This document shows, in pieces, positions 31,795 to 40,239 of a stretch of 46,257 bases of DNA (position 1 is the first letter of the stretch; each line of letters starts with the position of its first letter). The notes beneath the pieces were generated by a model. The model saw only the letters and a list, made by a program, of their open reading frames with translations. It ran no database searches and was not told the origin of the DNA. Position numbers and translations under genes: made by a program. Source of the stretch: an uncultured Ruthenibacterium sp. (GTDB taxonomy: Bacteria > Bacillota > Clostridia > Oscillospirales > Ruminococcaceae); NCBI GenBank assembly GCA_910587145.1, contig CAJUMH010000024.1, forward strand, positions 1-46,257. The letters are read 5' to 3'.

Positions 31795-32166
31795 ATGAAA
31801 AGCCCCGCGAAAATCATTGGCCCCATTCTTGCCGTGCTGCTCGCTGCCGGCGTGCTGTTCGCTTTATACGCCTGCTTTGCCGGCAAAGGAGAGCTTTATT
31901 ACGCTCAGATCGACAACAGCCGTGTAAAGCCGACAGAATCGAGTGGCGGCGTGGTAAATTTTGAGGGAAGCCTGCCCTATACCTATACCCTGCCCGCCTG
32001 CGACGAAAAGGGCCGGGAAAAGGAGATCTCGTTCGGAGCCTCCCGTGAATTGAAGGAAGGCGCATTTCTTCAGCTGGAAGTCGTGCCGCTGCGCGGTGTT
32101 ATCCGCTGGGAAGAGGTCGCGTACAACGAGCTGCCCCCGGCAGTGCGCAGCCGATATGCCCCATAA
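31795..32166 (+). CDS. yxeA: YxeA-family secreted/membrane-anchored protein
   Basis: A 123-aa protein with an N-terminal signal anchor (IIGPILAVLLAAGVLFALYA) and a short extracellular domain: YYAQIDNS, YTYTLPACDEKGREKEISF, LKEGAFLQLEV, VIRWEEVAYNELPPA. This pattern matches YxeA (DUF1093), an OB-fold-like protein encoded after yxdLM in Bacillus. Its exact role is unknown; it is linked to cationic peptide stress. AAGGAAGTGA lies before the ATG. A strong terminator closes the operon. Confidence 0.87.
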   Translation: MKSPAKIIGPILAVLLAAGVLFALYACFAGKGELYYAQIDNSRVKPTESSGGVVNFEGSLPYTYTLPACDEKGREKEISFGASRELKEGAFLQLEVVPLRGVIRWEEVAYNELPPAVRSRYAP

Positions 32167-32273
32167 CGGCTGCTCCGGCGGCGCGCGAAACGGAATGCCC
32201 CGCGGCGGCGGACGATTCTTTGAAAAAACAGAAAAGGCCGTCTTTCTCTCTTCGCGCCATCCAAAACCCGAAA

Positions 32274-32312
32274 AGCCCATCCCGGTGATTTTCCCGGGAT
32301 GGGCTCTTTTTT
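32274..32312 (+). terminator. Terminator of the Bce-like/yxeA operon
   Basis: AGCCCATCCCGG (32274-32285) pairs with 32294-32305, 8-nt loop, followed by CTTTTTT (32306-32312). Confidence 0.92.
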
Positions 32313-32425
32313 GAAATATTGCATAAAAGCAGCGCAGCGCGCCGCCGCACAGGCCCGGCGTACCGCTCCGGAAGGTTCATGCTCAGGATAAGGCTTTTAT
32401 CCCGTATCGTGCGCTTACCGGACGT

Positions 32426-33850
32426 TTACCAGAGCCTGCACACCTGATCGTACATTTCCACGTACCGTTTGGCGCTGGCGCTCCAGCTGAAATCGCATTC
32501 CATCGCGCGCTTCATCAGCATCTGCCAGCCCTCGGGGTTTTCGTACCCGGCCTTTGCGCGCAGAATGGCGTTTAGCATATCGTGCGCGTTGTAGCTGCTG
32601 AAGGTAAAGCCATTGCCCTCTCCGTCGCCGGAATCGTGAATGGAATCGCGCAGGCCGCCCGTTTCGCGCACGATGGGGATGGTGCCGTAGCGCAGCGCCA
32701 CCATCTGCGAAAGGCCGCACGGCTCGGATTTTGAGGGCATCAGGAACAGATCTGCACCCGCATAGATCTTGCTGGCCAGCGCGGGATTGAACTGGATACG
32801 CACGCCCACCGAGCGGGGATTGCGCGCGGCAAGCTCGCTAAAGAAGCTCTCGTACTCCGCATCGCCGCTGCCCAGCACCACCAGCTGCAGGCCGTTGTTC
32901 ACAATCTCCTGCGCAACGTGGCGCACCAGATCCAGCCCCTTGTGCCCCGTCAGGCGCGTTACCATGCCCACAACGGGAACGGGCCAATCGTGCAGGCCAA
33001 GCTCCGCCTGCAGCTCCTTTTTGCACAGAGGCTTGTTTTCCGCAAAGGTCTTGGTATCGTAGTTGGCGGCAAGCGCGGGGTCTGTGGCGGGGTCGTAGCC
33101 CTTGGTATCGATGCCGTTCAAAATGCCGCACAGCTTGTACTGCTTTTGCCGCAGCAGATCGTCGAGGCCATGGCTGTACCATGGATCCAGAATCTCGTTT
33201 GCGTAGCTGGGCGATACCGTCGTCACCTTGTCGGCGCACTCGATCGCGCCCTTCATAAAGTTGACGCATTTGTCATATTCCAGGATATGCGCGTTCTCGC
33301 GGCCGATGGCGATCGTATCCTCCAGGATCTCCATGCCGTATTTGCCCTGATACTGGATGTTGTGGATCGTGAACACCGTTTTGATATTGCGGAATTTTTC
33401 GATGTGGCGGTAGTACAGATTCAGATATACCGGCACGAGCGCCGTCTGCCAATCGTTGGCGTGGATAATATCCGGCGCGAAGTCCAGATAAAACAGCATC
33501 TCTAAAATGGCGCGCGAGAAAAAAGCGAAGCGTTCGCCGTCGTCGTAGTATCCATACAGGCCGCTGCGCTTAAAGTAGTATTCATTATCCAAAAAATAGT
33601 ATTTCACGCCGTCATGCGTCAGTTCAAACAGGCCGCAATACTGATTGCGCCAGCCCACCGGCACATTAAAATTTGTAAGGTAGGTAAGCTTTTCGCGATA
33701 TTCCTGCTTCATATCGCCATAGAGCGGCATTACCACGCGGCACGCGACTCTGCGGTTGCGAAGCGCGCGCGGCAGGCTGCCTGCAACGTCTCCCAGGCCG
33801 CCCGAAGTCGCAAAAGGCTTCACCTCGCTGGAGCAGAATAAAACATTCAT
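32426..33850 (-). CDS. glgA: Glycogen synthase (ADP-glucose)
   Basis: A 474-aa GT5 glycogen synthase of normal length. The N-terminal MNVLFCSSEVKPFATSGGLGDV holds the K-x-GGL ADP-glucose motif; HANDWQTALVP, FTIHNIQYQG and the C-terminal PSKSEPCGLSQMVALRYG (E-x-x-x-x-x-x-E motif region) are present. It extends alpha-1,4-glucan chains from ADP-glucose. ATG 33850 follows AAAGGAGG; the frame runs 55 codons further back through the glgD-glgA gap without being coding. It is the last gene of glgB-glgC-glgD-glgA. Confidence 0.96.
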   Translation of the reverse strand: MNVLFCSSEVKPFATSGGLGDVAGSLPRALRNRRVACRVVMPLYGDMKQEYREKLTYLTNFNVPVGWRNQYCGLFELTHDGVKYYFLDNEYYFKRSGLYGYYDDGERFAFFSRAILEMLFYLDFAPDIIHANDWQTALVPVYLNLYYRHIEKFRNIKTVFTIHNIQYQGKYGMEILEDTIAIGRENAHILEYDKCVNFMKGAIECADKVTTVSPSYANEILDPWYSHGLDDLLRQKQYKLCGILNGIDTKGYDPATDPALAANYDTKTFAENKPLCKKELQAELGLHDWPVPVVGMVTRLTGHKGLDLVRHVAQEIVNNGLQLVVLGSGDAEYESFFSELAARNPRSVGVRIQFNPALASKIYAGADLFLMPSKSEPCGLSQMVALRYGTIPIVRETGGLRDSIHDSGDGEGNGFTFSSYNAHDMLNAILRAKAGYENPEGWQMLMKRAMECDFSWSASAKRYVEMYDQVCRLW

Positions 33851-33873
33851 GGGGGATCCTCCTTTGTTCAAAG

Positions 33874-33903
33874 CAGGGCGGGGCGGCCTGCCGCCCCGCC
33901 CTG
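33874..33903. other. Perfect 13-bp hairpin between glgD and glgA
   Basis: CAGGGCGGGGCGG (33874-33886) pairs with 33891-33903 over a 4-nt loop, immediately before the glgA ribosome binding site. There is no T-run on either side, so it is more likely an mRNA stabiliser or processing site than a terminator. Confidence 0.7.
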
Positions 33904-33935
33904 TGCTCTCGTATATAAAATCGCTGCACGCCGGG

Positions 33936-35057
33936 TCAAACCGTTGTGCCCTTCTCGATGTATACCGGGAAGGATTCGTTGCCGCGCAGCGCCTTGCCCA
34001 TGGTGATGGCAACATCCTTATCGGTGACGATGTATTCCATCGAAACGCCCGGCTCGATGACGGTGCCCTGCATCAGCACGCAGTTTTTTACCACCGCGCC
34101 CTTGCTGATCTTTACGCCGCGGAACACAATGCAGTTTTCGATCTCGCCCTCGATGATGCAGCCGTCGGCCACAACGCAGCGCCGCACCTTGCAGTCCATG
34201 GCATAGCGCACGGGTGCCTCGTCGCGCACCTTGGTATATACCGGGCGCTCGGCCGGGAACAGCGCAGCCACATTTTCCGGGCACAGCAGGCGCATATTCT
34301 CGTCGAAATAGCTCTTCACATCGTAAATGCGCGCGCGGTAACCCGTATACTCGTAGCCCTGCACGCGCAGCGTTTTCAGGCTGGGGCCAAGGATATCGCG
34401 TTCCAGATACATGCGGTTCTGTACAACGGCGTCCTTCACCATCGCGATCAGCTCTTCGCGGTCCATCACAATGAGGCCCATCGAAAGGTTTTGCTCTCCC
34501 ACCCGGTAATCGTTCCAGCGGATCTCGGTGACGCGGCCCGTCCCGTCCAGCGTAAAGGTGTAGTTGTCGGTGGCGAACTGCTTGGCGATCTCTCTGCGCT
34601 CGTATACCATTGTCACATTCGCGCCGCTCTTTACGTGCGCGTTGATCAGCTCTGCAAAATTGAGGGAGGAAGCAATGTTGCAGTCGCTGATAACAACATA
34701 TTTTTCACGCTGCTGGGCCAAAAAGCCCAGAATGCTGTTCAGCGCTTCCACGCGGCCGTGATATACCTTCGCGCTGGACTGCGCGAAGGGCGGCACGATG
34801 TTCAGGCCGCCGCGCTTGCGCACCAGATCCCATTCGCGGCCGGAGCCAAGATGATCCATCAGCGAATGATAGTTTTTCTTCGCGATGACGGTAACGTTTT
34901 CGATGCCGGCGTTCACCATGCCGGAGAGCGTAAAATCAATCATACGATAGCGCCCGCCGAACGGCACCGACGCCATGGTGCGGTGCTGCACCAGCTGCGG
35001 AACGAGATCGTCGTAAGTGTTGGGGAAGATGACCCCGAGCGCGTTGATGTTTACCAT
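33936..35057 (-). CDS. glgD: GlgD, glucose-1-phosphate adenylyltransferase regulatory subunit
   Basis: A 373-aa GlgC-like protein. It has the nucleotidyltransferase fold start (VPFGGRYRMIDFTLSGMVNAG) and a C-terminal left-handed beta-helix with hexapeptide-like repeats, but lacks the N-terminal GGxGxRL pyrophosphorylase loop of GlgC, starting instead MVNINALGVIFPN. This is the Firmicutes GlgD subunit, which makes an active heterotetramer with GlgC. Its ATG lies inside the end of glgC (7-bp overlap), so the pair is translationally coupled. Confidence 0.95.
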   Translation of the reverse strand: MVNINALGVIFPNTYDDLVPQLVQHRTMASVPFGGRYRMIDFTLSGMVNAGIENVTVIAKKNYHSLMDHLGSGREWDLVRKRGGLNIVPPFAQSSAKVYHGRVEALNSILGFLAQQREKYVVISDCNIASSLNFAELINAHVKSGANVTMVYERREIAKQFATDNYTFTLDGTGRVTEIRWNDYRVGEQNLSMGLIVMDREELIAMVKDAVVQNRMYLERDILGPSLKTLRVQGYEYTGYRARIYDVKSYFDENMRLLCPENVAALFPAERPVYTKVRDEAPVRYAMDCKVRRCVVADGCIIEGEIENCIVFRGVKISKGAVVKNCVLMQGTVIEPGVSMEYIVTDKDVAITMGKALRGNESFPVYIEKGTTV

Positions 35058-36265
35058 AGCTTTTCACCATCCTGTACGTCTTTTTCCAGCATTGCCTTGG
35101 GCCCCACCGAGGCGTTTTCGCCGATGGTGACGCCCTCGCCCACCACGGCGACGCCCCATTTGGATTTGTCCTCTACGGTTTCGGGCCGCGCGCCCACGGT
35201 GGCGCCCTTCTTTACGGTAACGTTCTCCGCGATGATGGAGTAGTATACCTCCGCGCCCTCCTCCACCACGGCGCCGGGCATGAGGATCGTGGATTCCACC
35301 GTTGCGCCCTTCCCTACGCGCGCCTCGGCGAACAGCACACTGTTGGCCACCGTGCCTTCTACAAAGCAGCCCTCGGTGAGCGTGGAATTATCCACATGCG
35401 CCTCGGTGCCGATGTAGTGGCCCGGGCAGCCCGAGGTGCGGGAATAGATCTTCCATTCGGGATCCCACACGTCCAGCGGCACGTTCGGATCGAGCAGGTC
35501 CATATTGGCCTCCCACAGGCTGTCGATCGTGCCTACGTCCTTCCAGTAGCCCTCAAACGGGTACGCCACCATGCGCTGCTTGTCGCCCAGCATGTTGGGA
35601 ATGATGTTTTTGCCAAAATCGTTGGAAGAGGTCTTGTCCGCCTCGTCCTCGGTAAGATATTTGCGCAGCTTCTCCCAGGTAAAAATGTAAATGCCCATCG
35701 ACGCCAGATTGGATTTCGGTTCCTTCGGCTTTTCCTCAAACTTTGTCACAATACTGTTCTCGTCTGCCGTCATAATGCCGAAGCGGGAGGCCTCCTCCCA
35801 GGGCACCTCCATCACGGCGATGGTGCAATCGGCCTCGCGCTCTTTGTGGAACGCGAGCATTTTGGCATAATCCATCTTATAGATATGATCGCCCGAGAGG
35901 ATGATCACATATTGCGGATCGTACCGCTCGATGAAATTGATGTTCTGATAAATGGCGTTGGCCGTGCCCTTATACCAATCCGAGCCGGTGGCCGTCTGGT
36001 AAGGCTGCAGCACATGAACGCCGCCATACAGGCGGTCCAGATCCCACGGCTGCCCGTTGCCGATATACTCGTTCAGCAGCAGCGGCTGGTACTGCGTGAG
36101 AACGCCGACGGTATCGATGCCGGAGTTGACACAGTTGGAAAGCGGGAAATCAATGATGCGGTACTTGCCGCCGAACGGAACGGCGGGCTTTGCCAGCTTT
36201 TTGGTAAGGGCATACAAGCGTGTACCCTGACCGCCAGCCAGCAGCATGGCGATGCATTCTTTCAT
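35051..36265 (-). CDS. glgC: Glucose-1-phosphate adenylyltransferase catalytic subunit
   Basis: A 404-aa enzyme making ADP-glucose from ATP and glucose-1-phosphate, the committed step of glycogen synthesis. The catalytic loop AGGQGTRLYALT, the FGGKYRIIDFPLSNCVNSGI region, SGDHIYKMDY and FEEKPKEPKS are intact, followed by the C-terminal beta-helix. AGGGGAG precedes the ATG. It overlaps glgD by 7 bp and follows glgB by 141 bp. Confidence 0.97.
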   Translation of the reverse strand: MKECIAMLLAGGQGTRLYALTKKLAKPAVPFGGKYRIIDFPLSNCVNSGIDTVGVLTQYQPLLLNEYIGNGQPWDLDRLYGGVHVLQPYQTATGSDWYKGTANAIYQNINFIERYDPQYVIILSGDHIYKMDYAKMLAFHKEREADCTIAVMEVPWEEASRFGIMTADENSIVTKFEEKPKEPKSNLASMGIYIFTWEKLRKYLTEDEADKTSSNDFGKNIIPNMLGDKQRMVAYPFEGYWKDVGTIDSLWEANMDLLDPNVPLDVWDPEWKIYSRTSGCPGHYIGTEAHVDNSTLTEGCFVEGTVANSVLFAEARVGKGATVESTILMPGAVVEEGAEVYYSIIAENVTVKKGATVGARPETVEDKSKWGVAVVGEGVTIGENASVGPKAMLEKDVQDGEKLW

Positions 36266-36406
36266 TTTTTTCTCCCCTTGCTGGCGCCGGCAGCGCGGCG
36301 CCGATTGTGATTTTATCTCCCCTGCTCACCAAGGCCCTAACGGCCGTCTGCGCGGCCGTCGCTGCCTGTGTGGCCGGGGACAAAAGGCTTTCGGCGTTTT
36401 TACGTC

Positions 36407-38428
36407 CTATGCCTGTTTGCCGGTGGTTTTGCCCGCAGTTTTGCCGGCCGGTTTCTTGGCGGGCGCTTTTTTTGCCTGCTTTTTCGCGCCGGGCTGCGCG
36501 GCTTCGGCCGCCTTGTGCGCCTTCGGCCGCGCGGGCTTGGGCGCGCGCAGCAGCATTGCGCTCATGGGCGGAATGCGCAGCGAAATGCTGTATTCAAAGC
36601 CGTGCATCGGCTCTTTTACAGCGCGCACCGGCTCGTTGTGCACGCCGCCGCCGCCGAACGCCTCATCGTCGGAATTGATCAGCTCGGCATATTGCCCCGC
36701 GCGCGGCACGCCAAATTTGTAATCCGGGCGCAGCACAGGCGCAAAGTTGCATACGGCGATGATCTCGTTGCCCTTTTTGTCGCGCCGCAGAAATACGACG
36801 ATGCTCTGCGAGGAATCGTCGGCCACGATCCACTGGAAGCCGTCCCAGGTAAAATCGTCCTCCCACAGGGCGGGCGTATCCAGATACAGGTGGTTCAGCC
36901 CTCGCACAAAGCTCTGCATCTGCGCGTGGCGGTCGTAATCCAGCAGCATCCAATCCAGCTGCTGGTTTTCGTTCCACTCGATGAACTGCGCAAATTCCTG
37001 CCCCATAAACAGCAGCTTTTTGCCGGGATGCGCCATCATGTAGCCGTAGAATGTGCGCAGGCCCGCAAACTTCTGCTCATAATCGCCGGGCATTTTATTG
37101 ATGAGGCTGCACTTGCCGTGCACCACCTCGTCGTGGCTGATGGGCAGAACAAAATTTTCGCTGAACGCATAGAAGAAGCTGAACGTCACTTTGTTGTGAT
37201 TGCCCGCGCGGAACAGCGGATCGGTGCTCATGTAGCTGAGCATATCGTTCATCCAGCCCATGTTCCACTTGAAGTGGAAGCCAAGGCCGCCCTCGGACAC
37301 GGGGTGCGACACCAGCGGCCACGCGGTGCTCTCTTCGGCAATCATCATCGCGCCGGGGCAGCGCTCGGATACGGCGCTGTTCAGCTTTTGCAAAAACCAG
37401 ATGGCCTCCAGGTTCTTGTTGTCGCCGTGGATGTTGGGCTGCCATTCGCCGTCCCGCCGGTTGTAATCGAGGTACAGCATGCTGGCCACGGCGTCCACGC
37501 GCAGGCCGTCGATGTGATACTCCTTCAGCCAGAACAGCGCGCTGGAGATCAAAAAGCTGCACACCTCGGGCCGGCCAAAATCGAATACCATCGTGCCCCA
37601 TTCCCGGTGCTCGGCGCGCAGAGGATTTTGATCCTCGTAGCAGTTCGTACCGTCGAAGCGGTACAGGCCAAACTCGTCCTTCGGGAAATGCGCAGGCACC
37701 CAATCCATGATCACGCCGATGCCGGCGCGGTGGCAGGCATCCACAAACGCCTTAAAGTCTGCCGGTGTGCCATAGCGGCTGGTGGGCGCGAAATAGCCGG
37801 ATACCTGATAGCCCCAGCTGCCGTCGAACGGATACTCCATCAGCGGCAGCAGCTCTACATGCGTATAGCCCATCTCTGTAAGGTACGGCACCAGCTCCCC
37901 GGCCAGCTCGCGATAGCTGTACGGGTTGCCGTCGGGATAAGTGCGCCAGCTGCCAGCATGCATCTCGTAGATGTTCATGGGCTTGTCCAGCGGGCTCTGC
38001 GCAGCGGCGCGCTTTTGCCACGCGGCGTCTGTCCATTTGTAGCAGCCCTCCAGCTCGTACACTTTGCTGCAGTTTGCCGGGCGCGTTTCGGTGTGGAATG
38101 CATACGGGTCGGCCTTAAACACCAGCTCGTCGGACGGCGTTGTAACGCAGTATTTATAGATGTCATACTGCTGCAGGCCGGGAACAAAGCATTCCCAGAT
38201 CCCTCCTTCGGGATCGAGGTTTTTCATCGGAGTGGCCGAGGGCACCCAGCTGTTAAAATCCCCCACCACGGAGACAGCCTTTGCGCGCGGCGCCCAGACA
38301 TGGAACATCACGCCCTCGGTCTCGCCCACCGTTGTAAAATGCGCGCCGAAAAAGCGCTGGCATTCATAGTTATTCCCCTGCTTGAATAAGTATACCGGCA
38401 GTTCGGCAGACAACGCAGTTTGTTTCAT
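36407..38428 (-). CDS. glgB: 1,4-alpha-glucan branching enzyme with basic C-terminal tail
   Basis: A 673-aa GH13 branching enzyme: N-terminal CBM48 (FHVWAPRAKAVSVVGDFNSW), catalytic regions DWVPAHFP, DGLRVDAVASMLY (nucleophile), MIAEESTAWP (acid) and LPISHDEVVHG, and the C-terminal all-beta domain. It cuts alpha-1,4 chains and reattaches them as alpha-1,6 branches. Unusually, the last ~44 residues form a Lys/Ala/Pro-rich tail (KKQAKKAPAKKPAG and similar) encoded by imperfect repeats; typical GlgB ends at the beta domain. It is the first gene of the glycogen operon, with a promoter at 38583-38555. Confidence 0.96.
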   Translation of the reverse strand: MKQTALSAELPVYLFKQGNNYECQRFFGAHFTTVGETEGVMFHVWAPRAKAVSVVGDFNSWVPSATPMKNLDPEGGIWECFVPGLQQYDIYKYCVTTPSDELVFKADPYAFHTETRPANCSKVYELEGCYKWTDAAWQKRAAAQSPLDKPMNIYEMHAGSWRTYPDGNPYSYRELAGELVPYLTEMGYTHVELLPLMEYPFDGSWGYQVSGYFAPTSRYGTPADFKAFVDACHRAGIGVIMDWVPAHFPKDEFGLYRFDGTNCYEDQNPLRAEHREWGTMVFDFGRPEVCSFLISSALFWLKEYHIDGLRVDAVASMLYLDYNRRDGEWQPNIHGDNKNLEAIWFLQKLNSAVSERCPGAMMIAEESTAWPLVSHPVSEGGLGFHFKWNMGWMNDMLSYMSTDPLFRAGNHNKVTFSFFYAFSENFVLPISHDEVVHGKCSLINKMPGDYEQKFAGLRTFYGYMMAHPGKKLLFMGQEFAQFIEWNENQQLDWMLLDYDRHAQMQSFVRGLNHLYLDTPALWEDDFTWDGFQWIVADDSSQSIVVFLRRDKKGNEIIAVCNFAPVLRPDYKFGVPRAGQYAELINSDDEAFGGGGVHNEPVRAVKEPMHGFEYSISLRIPPMSAMLLRAPKPARPKAHKAAEAAQPGAKKQAKKAPAKKPAGKTAGKTTGKQA

Positions 38429-38554
38429 GGTACGTTCCTCCCTGTTTTCAAGGGCGCCGATCCCGGCAGATATGCTTCCAGCTGCATCCGCCGAAAATAC
38501 ACAGCGCCCCGCCGCGGGGGCCGTGCTGCGCCTTTGCCTATGAGTTCACTTAAT

Positions 38555-38583
38555 ACTATACCGATTTTCTCTTCATTTTTCAA
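38555..38583 (-). promoter_or_regulatory. Promoter of the glgBCDA operon
   Basis: TTGAAA (38583-38578), 17-bp spacer, TATAGT (38560-38555) on minus, about 125 bp before glgB. Confidence 0.75.
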
Positions 38584-38805
38584 GAGTTTTCTGGTAGAAA
38601 TATGCAATCGCGTGCCAAAAAAAACAGAAATCTTTAGAGATATTTCACAAAAATATTTTTTGTATTGCCATTTGGCACAAAATGCTGTTAATTTTTTGTC
38701 ATATTCGCACAAAAAAGCGCCCCTCTCCCGTACCTGCTGCAAAAGAAAAAAACGATCGCAATCTGCGCGGTAAATTGCGCAAAAACTGAAGGCGGCGCAA
38801 AAGCA

Positions 38806-38848
38806 GGCGCCCTTTAACCCGAAACTGCCGGAAAGGGCGCCCGTTTTT
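38806..38848 (-). terminator. Hairpin of the 11705-type repeat family, likely importer terminator
   Basis: GGCGCCCTTT (38806-38815) pairs with AAAGGGCGCC (38832-38841). It is followed by TTTTTG on plus and by CTTTTGC on minus. About 70 bp here resemble 11699-11775, including TTTTTGTnCnCTGTTTTT after the stem. It lies just past the stop of the substrate-binding protein gene. Confidence 0.65.
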
Positions 38849-38916
38849 GTGCTCTGTTTTTGCGAAAGACCGTTCTGCATCAGCCCCGGCTGCGCGGCGG
38901 CCGGGGCAAAGCGGCC

Positions 38917-39915
38917 TCAGCCGCCCTGCACCGCCTGTTGTGCAAAGGTATTGTTCACCACCTTGTCGTGCGGGGCCGTCTGCGTCAGCTCGCCGGCCTC
39001 GGTCATCACGGTTTGCAGCAGATCAAAGCTCTCTTTTGTTAAAACCGGATCGGTGCTGTACGCGCCGATGTCTTTATAGCGCTGGATGGCACTGGCCAAA
39101 AGCGCGGGGTCGGTATCGGGGAAGCTTTCCTTCACGGCTTCGGCGATCTCGGCGGCAGAGTGCCCGGCCACCCACTGCTGGCCCTTATAAATCGCGTTTG
39201 TAAAGCGCTGCACAAGATCCGCATTCTGCCCGATGAAGCTTTTTGTCGCAAAATACGCGGTGTAGGGCATTTCGCCCGCCTCCTCACCCACCGAGGCGAC
39301 GATATAGCCCTTGCCCTCTGCCTCAACGGCCGAGGCCGTCGGCTCGAACATCGTTACATAGTCGCCTGTGCCGCCCAAAAACGCGCCTGTCATATTATCG
39401 AACTGAACGCTGTTGTCCAGCAGCAGATCGGCTGCCGGATCCAGGCCGTTTTTGCGCAGCGCATACTCGAACGCCATGTAGGGCACACCGCCCTTGCGCC
39501 CCGGCAGGATATGGGCGCCTGCCAGCGAATCCCATGTAAAGGCGTTGTCCTTTTCACGCCCCACCAAAAAGCTGCCGTCGCATTTTGTCATCTGCGCGAA
39601 CACCTCGGTGTAGTTGTCGCGGCCCTCGTTGTACACATAGATGCTGGCCTCCGGCCCGGCAAATCCAATGTCCACGCTGCCGGAGATGACGGCGCTCATT
39701 ACTTTATCCGCGCCGCCGCCGTTGGAAAGCTCCACCTCGATGCCCTCTTCCTCGAAAAAGCCCTTTGCGAGCGCAACATACTGCGGTGCGTAAAAAATGG
39801 AATGCGTTACCTCGCACACCTTCACCCTTTGCAGTTCGCGCGGCCCTTCGCCGCAGCCCGCAAAGGCCGCAAGCACAAGGCACAGCGCCGCCAGAAGCGC
39901 CAGACATTTTTTCAT
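38917..39915 (-). CDS. ABC transporter substrate-binding lipoprotein (NMT1/SsuA-like)
   Basis: A 332-aa lipoprotein: signal peptide with lipobox LAAFAGC (Cys 21) and a periplasmic-binding type II fold of the SsuA/TauA/NMT1 group (FYAPQYVALAKGFFEEEGIEVE, then ISGSVDIGFAGPEASIYVY). It lacks the CCCFC motif of thiamin-pyrimidine binders. It would hand a small organic solute, such as a sulfonate or other anion, to the adjacent permease. AAAGGGTGG precedes the ATG. It is the last of three genes, after a 324-bp gap. Confidence 0.9.
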   Translation of the reverse strand: MKKCLALLAALCLVLAAFAGCGEGPRELQRVKVCEVTHSIFYAPQYVALAKGFFEEEGIEVELSNGGGADKVMSAVISGSVDIGFAGPEASIYVYNEGRDNYTEVFAQMTKCDGSFLVGREKDNAFTWDSLAGAHILPGRKGGVPYMAFEYALRKNGLDPAADLLLDNSVQFDNMTGAFLGGTGDYVTMFEPTASAVEAEGKGYIVASVGEEAGEMPYTAYFATKSFIGQNADLVQRFTNAIYKGQQWVAGHSAAEIAEAVKESFPDTDPALLASAIQRYKDIGAYSTDPVLTKESFDLLQTVMTEAGELTQTAPHDKVVNNTFAQQAVQGG

Positions 39916-40239
39916 GTGTTACCACCCTTTCTGTGAAGCCGCCTCCTTTACGCACGGCCGCGCGAAAAAAACGAAATGAAGCGCGTTTGGAGCGCGTTAT
40001 TTTTGCAAAACTGCGGATCCAACGCTTTCTTCGCGCTCTTTGCTTCCTTCGCCTGCCGTACCGAAAAGCGGTCTCATCTATGAACAGCGCGGGATCCCGC
40101 GCCTGTTCCCCCTTTCGCATCTGTTCCCCTTTTTGAAAGCCTGTTTTGGGCCTCCCTGTGCACCTGGCGAGCGTGGATTCCGTCATGCCCGGAGGGGAGG
40201 CCGTTCAGCCCAGAAGGCCCGAAACAGGCTCCCGCCGGT
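39916..40239. other. Gap between importer permease and lipoprotein with alternative stems
   Basis: Contains imperfect repeats of CTGTTCCCC at 40103-40130, a 16-bp palindrome GCGCGGGATCCCGCGC (40087-40102), and the competing stems at 40138-40230. No gene is supported. Confidence 0.6.
40138..40230 (-). other. Mutually exclusive inverted repeats inside the ABC importer operon
   Basis: A long stem (40138-40153 with 40215-40230, one mismatch in 16) and a shorter stem (GGCCTCCC, 40149-40156, with GGGAGGCC, 40195-40202) share bases 40149-40153, so both cannot form at once. It lies between permease and lipoprotein genes and may be a processing or attenuation site. Confidence 0.5.

Larger units (their letters stand above)
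38429..38916. other. Intergenic gap: glg promoter, AT-rich stretch, repeat hairpin
   Basis: Contains the glg operon promoter, an AT-rich stretch at about 38560-38720, and the repeat-family hairpin at 38806-38848, which also serves to end the ABC importer transcript. No coding sequence is supported. Confidence 0.6.

Noticed and set aside
39916..40239. TPP or other vitamin riboswitch ahead of the NMT1-like lipoprotein
   Set aside because: No CTGAGA/ACCTGA core of a thiamin element was found, and the lipoprotein lacks the CCCFC motif of pyrimidine binders.
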